Assembly: GCF_947387515.1 (NCBI RefSeq) | Contig: NZ_CANDOB010000002.1 | Location: forward strand, 186,001 to 250,000 | DNA: 64,000 nt | Origin: Alkalihalobacillus sp. CinArs1 | Lineage (GTDB): Bacteria; Bacillota; Bacilli; Bacillales; Guptibacillaceae | Direction of reading: 5' to 3' | Shown here: piece after piece, positions 60,299 to 64,000 of the stretch | Layout of the letters: every line of letters starts with the position of its first letter | Position numbering within the stretch: position 1 is the stretch's first letter | Notes under the pieces: generated by a model | What the model saw: only the letters and a program-made list of their open reading frames with translations | Databases searched by the model: none | What the model was told of the DNA's origin: nothing | Position numbers and translations under genes: made by a program

Positions 60299-61210
60299 AT
60301 GACATATACACAATTACTGAACAAGACGATCGAAACATATGAAAACGATGGAAGCTTAGAAGCTTTCCGCTATATTCAAGAGCATGCTGATGAAGTCGAA
60401 GGGAATCGAACGCAGATCTATAATTTTCAATATGCGCTCGCTGCAGCTTCTGACCTAAAAGATGAAGCATTATCATTGATGAGAGAAGCTGTCATCGACC
60501 ATGGGTATTGGTATTCCTATGATTATCTCATGACAGATGAAGATTTGGACTCGATTAAAGATACAGGCGAGTTTCAGGAACTCGCAGAGATTTGTAAGAA
60601 AAGGGAAGAAGAAGCGAAAGCAACGGCTAAACCTGAGTTAACGCTCATCGGTGAAGATGGAGCAGAAAAACCACTACTCATCGCGTTACACGGTGATCAG
60701 GAAAATGCTACTTTAACGAAAGAATATTGGCGTTCTGTCGTTACAGAGGGAACGGCTCTCGCTCTTCCACAGTCGTCTCAAATTCAGTTTACGGATGCAT
60801 ATGAATGGGAAGATCTTGGAAAAGGCTCAGATGAAGTCGTCAATCATACGGAGCGATTGGTCGATCAATTTAATGAGATCACGATCGGCGGCTTTTCAGC
60901 TGGATGTCGAGTAGCCCTTCACGCCATGGTGACAAGAAACTTACCTGTTAAAGGGTTTATCTTTGTTGCTCCGTGGCTGCCAGAAGTAGAAGAGTGGGAT
61001 GAGTTGCTCGACAACATTGGTAGAGATGTAAAAGGCTACATCATCTGCGGAGACCAGGATGAAGACTGTATTGAAAGTGCAAACAGATTTGGAGAGCTTT
61101 TAGTGAAGCGAAATATCCAGCACAAGTTGAAGATCATATCAGGTCTTGACCACGAATATCCTGAGAGATTTGAAGAGATGTTGAAAGAAGCGATGACATA
61201 TATTGGTTAA
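60299..61210 (+). CDS. Alpha/beta hydrolase with N-terminal helical domain (phospholipase/carboxylesterase-like)
   Basis: About 303 residues. The first ~115 are helical, with TPR-like spacing (YNFQYALAAASDLKDEALSLMREAV). The rest is an alpha/beta hydrolase: PLLIALHGDQENA (oxyanion), GGFSAGCRVALHAM nucleophile near residue 205, ICGDQDEDC acid near residue 252 and LKIISGLDHEYPE histidine near residue 283. ATG 60299 with GGGAG nine bases before; the in-frame GTG at 60275 overlaps the previous stop. Confidence 0.84.
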   Translation: MTYTQLLNKTIETYENDGSLEAFRYIQEHADEVEGNRTQIYNFQYALAAASDLKDEALSLMREAVIDHGYWYSYDYLMTDEDLDSIKDTGEFQELAEICKKREEEAKATAKPELTLIGEDGAEKPLLIALHGDQENATLTKEYWRSVVTEGTALALPQSSQIQFTDAYEWEDLGKGSDEVVNHTERLVDQFNEITIGGFSAGCRVALHAMVTRNLPVKGFIFVAPWLPEVEEWDELLDNIGRDVKGYIICGDQDEDCIESANRFGELLVKRNIQHKLKIISGLDHEYPERFEEMLKEAMTYIG

Positions 61211-61287
61211 GACGCTGAGGAAAATTGATGAAGGTGCTAGAGCTTCATCATTCCTCTTATACTAACCACCAAAAAAGGGGTGAAGCG

Positions 61288-62196
61288 ATGAACACGCCAC
61301 AAGCTTGGACGGAATATATTCATCTTGTTCCTGCTTTAAAGAATGCTGTCGTATGGAAGTCTCTACGACAATGGTCACTTTCAGAAGTTTGGAGAGTCAC
61401 GATGCCAGGTGGAAACACGATGATTGCAAAAAAAGGAATGGGAGAGAATTCCCGCGAGGCAGCCGTTTATGAACATCTGCTTCGTCCCCTTAAAGTTGAT
61501 TCACCCATTATTTATAATGCGATTTCAGAAGGCTCAGTTGGTATTTTACTGATGGAAGATGTAAAAGGGAAAAGTGTCGAAGAAAACCCTGATGGACGTT
61601 ATTTTATCGAAGCAGCCAGAAAATTAGCAGCGATGAGGACTGAAGTGCGATCGAGGCTAGCGAATAAGGGCACTGGCATCAAAGATGTGTTTTATTTAAA
61701 AAAAGATAAGTTGATCAACGATCTTGTTCATTTGAAAAAGCAGCATCAGCTGTTAGAAATTAACCAGGACGTTAATCTTCAACGTGCGTTAGACGTTCTT
61801 CCACAACACTTGGAACAATTGTATAAACGCTTCCCAGTTACCATTACTCACAATGATTACTATCCAAAAAATATGGTAGGCATAAACAAAACGCTCAAGA
61901 TCATCGACTGGGCCAATGCCAATCTTAGCCCTCACCTTGGCGATCTATACTGCTTGATTACCTCTGCCGAAGAGTACGGGGTAAGTCCAAAAGAAGTGAT
62001 CGATGCGTATCGAAATAACGTCACGGAGGAATTAGCAATTGATCTAGATTGGCAGATTACGATGGGCGGCATCTGCTGGACGATTTATATGCTTAGATGG
62101 CTGATCGATTATGGTGTGGACGCCATTCCAGAAGCGAAGGACTGGGTTCCAGATATGGTGAATGAACTCGAACGTTTATTAGAAACGCTGTCATAG
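61288..62196 (+). CDS. Aminoglycoside-phosphotransferase-fold kinase
   Basis: About 302 residues of the APH family. TITHNDYYPKNMVG holds the catalytic Asp and Mg-binding Asn near residue 190, and KIIDWANANLSPHLGDL the second Asp near residue 208. The N-lobe has PGGNTMIAKKGMGENSREAAVYEHL with the probable ATP lysine and the aC glutamate. Substrate unknown. ATG 61288 follows AAAAGGGGTG; a 21-codon longer frame lacks a site. Followed after 13 bases by the phosphorylase-fold gene, likely co-transcribed. Confidence 0.87.
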   Translation: MNTPQAWTEYIHLVPALKNAVVWKSLRQWSLSEVWRVTMPGGNTMIAKKGMGENSREAAVYEHLLRPLKVDSPIIYNAISEGSVGILLMEDVKGKSVEENPDGRYFIEAARKLAAMRTEVRSRLANKGTGIKDVFYLKKDKLINDLVHLKKQHQLLEINQDVNLQRALDVLPQHLEQLYKRFPVTITHNDYYPKNMVGINKTLKIIDWANANLSPHLGDLYCLITSAEEYGVSPKEVIDAYRNNVTEELAIDLDWQITMGGICWTIYMLRWLIDYGVDAIPEAKDWVPDMVNELERLLETLS

Positions 62197-62209
62197 TTAG
62201 GGGGATCAA

Positions 62210-62953
62210 ATGAAGCTTTATGGAGATTTTGATAGAGAAGACTGGTTGAACGCGATGAAAATAAAGGCTGAGGATGTCCCTGATGCTTTTATCTTACACG
62301 GAGAATGGGAACATGAATGGAATTTAGCGAGTTGGAAGGAGCTTCTTCATCACGATCAATGGCTCCCGGATTGGAATGCGATCGTAGGGACATACGGCGA
62401 CAGACGGATTGGATTTGCAAATGTGTTTGGAGGCCCGATCGCAGCATCAGTTGCCCATCGGTTCTCCGTGCTAGAAACTGAGACGTTCATTCAAACGGGC
62501 TATTTTGGCGGGTTGTCTCATGATGTGCAGTATGGTGATATTTTTATAGCGACGTCGGCAGCGATGGAAGATGGGGTATCACACTGGTACTTACCGGAGA
62601 GAAAAACGGTCGAAGCAGACGAAGCACTTGTTCGAGAAGCGATCAGGTTTTGTGAGGAAAAAAATTATTCTTACGTAACAGGACCCATTTTCACAACGGG
62701 TGCGATCCATGCTGAAACGAGCGAACTCGTCGCCTCCTGGGCGGATGACGGGTATATTGGAGTCGATATGGAGACGGCAACGACGTTTGCTGTCGCAAAG
62801 AAATACGGCAGAAAGGCGATCAGCCTTCTTAACTTATCTGACCATATCATTAAAGGAGATACCCTCTACTCGGATAATCTTGAAAGAGATGAAATCGAAG
62901 CGAAAACAGATGACAGGATTGAAGAACTAGCGCTTCACCTATCACATTTCTAG
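62210..62953 (+). CDS. Nucleoside phosphorylase-fold protein
   Basis: A 247-residue protein of the PNP/UDP phosphorylase superfamily: RIGFANVFGGPIAASVAHRF near residue 65, FIQTGYFGGLSHDVQYGDIFIAT near residue 95 in parts, and the terminal GYIGVDMETATTFAVAKKYGRKA with the V-x-M-E-x-x motif near residue 182. The usual phosphate-binding Arg/Gly positions are partly changed (Q-T-G-Y-F-G-G), so nucleosidase versus phosphorylase cannot be decided. ATG after AGGGGG. Confidence 0.83.
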   Translation: MKLYGDFDREDWLNAMKIKAEDVPDAFILHGEWEHEWNLASWKELLHHDQWLPDWNAIVGTYGDRRIGFANVFGGPIAASVAHRFSVLETETFIQTGYFGGLSHDVQYGDIFIATSAAMEDGVSHWYLPERKTVEADEALVREAIRFCEEKNYSYVTGPIFTTGAIHAETSELVASWADDGYIGVDMETATTFAVAKKYGRKAISLLNLSDHIIKGDTLYSDNLERDEIEAKTDDRIEELALHLSHF

Positions 62954-62957
62954 AGTA

Positions 62958-62994
62958 GACTTTTCAATTAAAAAAATTGAAAAGTCTTTTTTTT
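62958..62994 (+). terminator. Terminator after the phosphorylase-fold gene
   Basis: Stem GACTTTTCAATT (62958-62969) / AATTGAAAAGTC (62975-62986), followed by eight T. Confidence 0.9.
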
Positions 62995-63097
62995 CGAAAA
63001 CACGTTTAACACCTTTTTTTACGAGGGAACGAAAAGTAAAGGTTGTTATGAAGTGATTCGAAGCAGCTAGAAATTTGATGTAACGAGGTGGTTCATT

Positions 63098-64000
63098 TTG
63101 AGTCCGGATCAAATAGGGTTTGCGCTATTATATATAGGTGTCTTTCTTCTTATCGGAAAACTCATACGTGTGAAAGTGAAAATTTTGCAAGATCTTTTTT
63201 TACCAGCATCCATAATAGGGGGCTTTATCGCATTGCTCCTAGGTCCTCAGGTTCTTGGTAAGCTTGTCGCTCCTTTCGTCTCGGAAGGGCATTTCTTAGC
63301 GAACGGCATTATGACAGATACGATCATCGAGGTGTGGGCTGCGCTCCCAGGACTTATGATCAACGTGGTGTTCGCATCGTTATTCCTTGGCGCGACGATG
63401 CCGAAGCTTAAAGACGTGTGGACGTACGGCGGGCCGCAGCTCGCCTTCGGTTGGGCGATCGGCTGGGGACAATATGTGATCGGTCTATTAGTCGTCTTAC
63501 TCATTCTTACGCCGTTCTTCGATATTCCAGCGATGGCGGGGGCACTGATCGAGGTCGCCTTTGAGGGCGGTCACGGTACGGCAGCAGGTATGGCGAGTAC
63601 GTTCGAAGAGCTAGGCTTCTCGGAGGCATTCGACTTAGCGATTGGACTTGCGACAGTCGGTGTGCTGTCAGGTGTGATCTTCGGAATCATCCTGATCAAC
63701 TGGGCAGTAAGAAATAACAAAACAGAAGTGATCAAAGACGTTGATGGTTTCTCAGATCTCCGAAAGAGTGGGATCATGGAGTATCAAAACCGAGAGCCAG
63801 CTGGAAAGATGACGCTCCGACCTGAGTCGATCGAGCCGCTATCGTTCCATCTCTCGATCATTATGGTTGCCATTTTGATAGGTTGGTTGATTTTACAAGG
63901 GTTGATCGGACTAGAAGCGATTACGATCTCTCAGTGGACAGGCTCAAGCTTCATGACGTACATCCCGCTGTTCCCGATCGCAATGTTCGGCGGAATCATT
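63098..64000 (+). CDS. gltS: Sodium:glutamate symporter GltS-like, 5' part (runs off the window)
   Basis: TTG 63098 is seven bases after GAGGTGG; the frame is open to the window end (301 codons). The product is hydrophobic with at least seven spans. Family markers: LPASIIGGFIALLLGP near residue 28, VFASLFLGATMPKL near residue 93 and the GltS-type motif EVAFEGGHGTAAGMASTF near residue 150. GltS proteins import glutamate with Na+. The C-terminal half is outside the window, so the second discontinuous substrate segment cannot be checked. Confidence 0.88.
   Translation, partial: MSPDQIGFALLYIGVFLLIGKLIRVKVKILQDLFLPASIIGGFIALLLGPQVLGKLVAPFVSEGHFLANGIMTDTIIEVWAALPGLMINVVFASLFLGATMPKLKDVWTYGGPQLAFGWAIGWGQYVIGLLVVLLILTPFFDIPAMAGALIEVAFEGGHGTAAGMASTFEELGFSEAFDLAIGLATVGVLSGVIFGIILINWAVRNNKTEVIKDVDGFSDLRKSGIMEYQNREPAGKMTLRPESIEPLSFHLSIIMVAILIGWLILQGLIGLEAITISQWTGSSFMTYIPLFPIAMFGGII

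Overview
The window is one contiguous stretch of a low-to-moderate GC, Gram-positive (Firmicutes, Bacillaceae-type) chromosome. Evidence: AGGAGG-type ribosome binding sites with frequent TTG and GTG starts, U-tailed intrinsic terminators between most genes, a hutP/hutH pair with a HutP attenuator, a cre box, a Fur box, a purine riboswitch, an ECF-type promoter, and Bacillus-type families (HutP, DUF3243, DUF4183, KipI/KipA, PAS-STAS). No rRNA, tRNA, insertion sequence, prophage or CRISPR array was seen. The genus is not decided here.

Layout. 1-5 kb: 5' end of class I fructose-bisphosphate aldolase, an AGCS amino-acid symporter, then hutP-hutH with cre, promoter and HutP attenuator but without the other hut genes. 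5-8.3 kb: an arsR-arsI pair with three identical operators, a SodC-type lipoprotein, a small membrane protein, an ArsR-DUF2087 regulator with tandem operators, a TPR protein. 8.3-8.7 kb: two arrays of 20-bp repeats around a terminator; a third, related array lies at 59.7 kb. 8.7-12.3 kb: an M20 dipeptidase and a large protein with a papain-like Cys-His-Asn signature. 12.5-20.6 kb: a tightly packed eight-gene acyl-CoA catabolic operon (HMG-CoA-synthase-like/DUF35 fusion, thiolase, acyl-CoA dehydrogenase, two MaoC-type proteins, SDR, class III CoA-transferase, acyl-CoA ligase).

20.7-28.2 kb: two convergent DUF4183 proteins, a structured leader before an amidohydrolase-symporter pair, PspC, DinB, a hydrolase, two GNATs, YciI. 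28.4-33.7 kb: a Fur-box-controlled operon of two NRPS-independent siderophore synthetases and a fold-type III decarboxylase. 33.8-40.3 kb: PAP2 phosphatase, P-loop kinase, NUDIX, then a symporter / histidine kinase / NtrC-like regulator operon in which the GAFTGA loop is replaced. 40.4-46.7 kb: a 5-oxoproline operon (Nramp-like transporter, pxpB, pxpA, pxpC, biotin carrier, biotin carboxylase, YcsI-like).

46.9-64 kb: mostly single genes: quinone oxidoreductase, GNAT, arylamine-NAT-like protein, a 34-residue membrane peptide, an ECF sigma factor with an anti-sigma/LCP fusion partner, a DUF2628-like/TPR protein, a guanine-type riboswitch before a nucleosidase-like lipoprotein, an LD-carboxypeptidase (S66), PAS-STAS protein, gluzincin-like protease, DUF3243, two APH-fold kinases, three small multi-pass membrane proteins, PNPOx, an esterase, a second nucleoside-phosphorylase-fold protein and the 5' part of a glutamate:sodium symporter.

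The most noteworthy items are the 20-bp repeat family, the HMGS-like protein lacking its catalytic residues, the sigma54-type activator without GAFTGA, the pxp operon with a biotin carboxylase but no classical carboxyltransferase, the minimal siderophore operon, the anti-sigma/LCP fusion, the riboswitch-controlled secreted nucleosidase and the unassigned thiol-peptidase-like protein.
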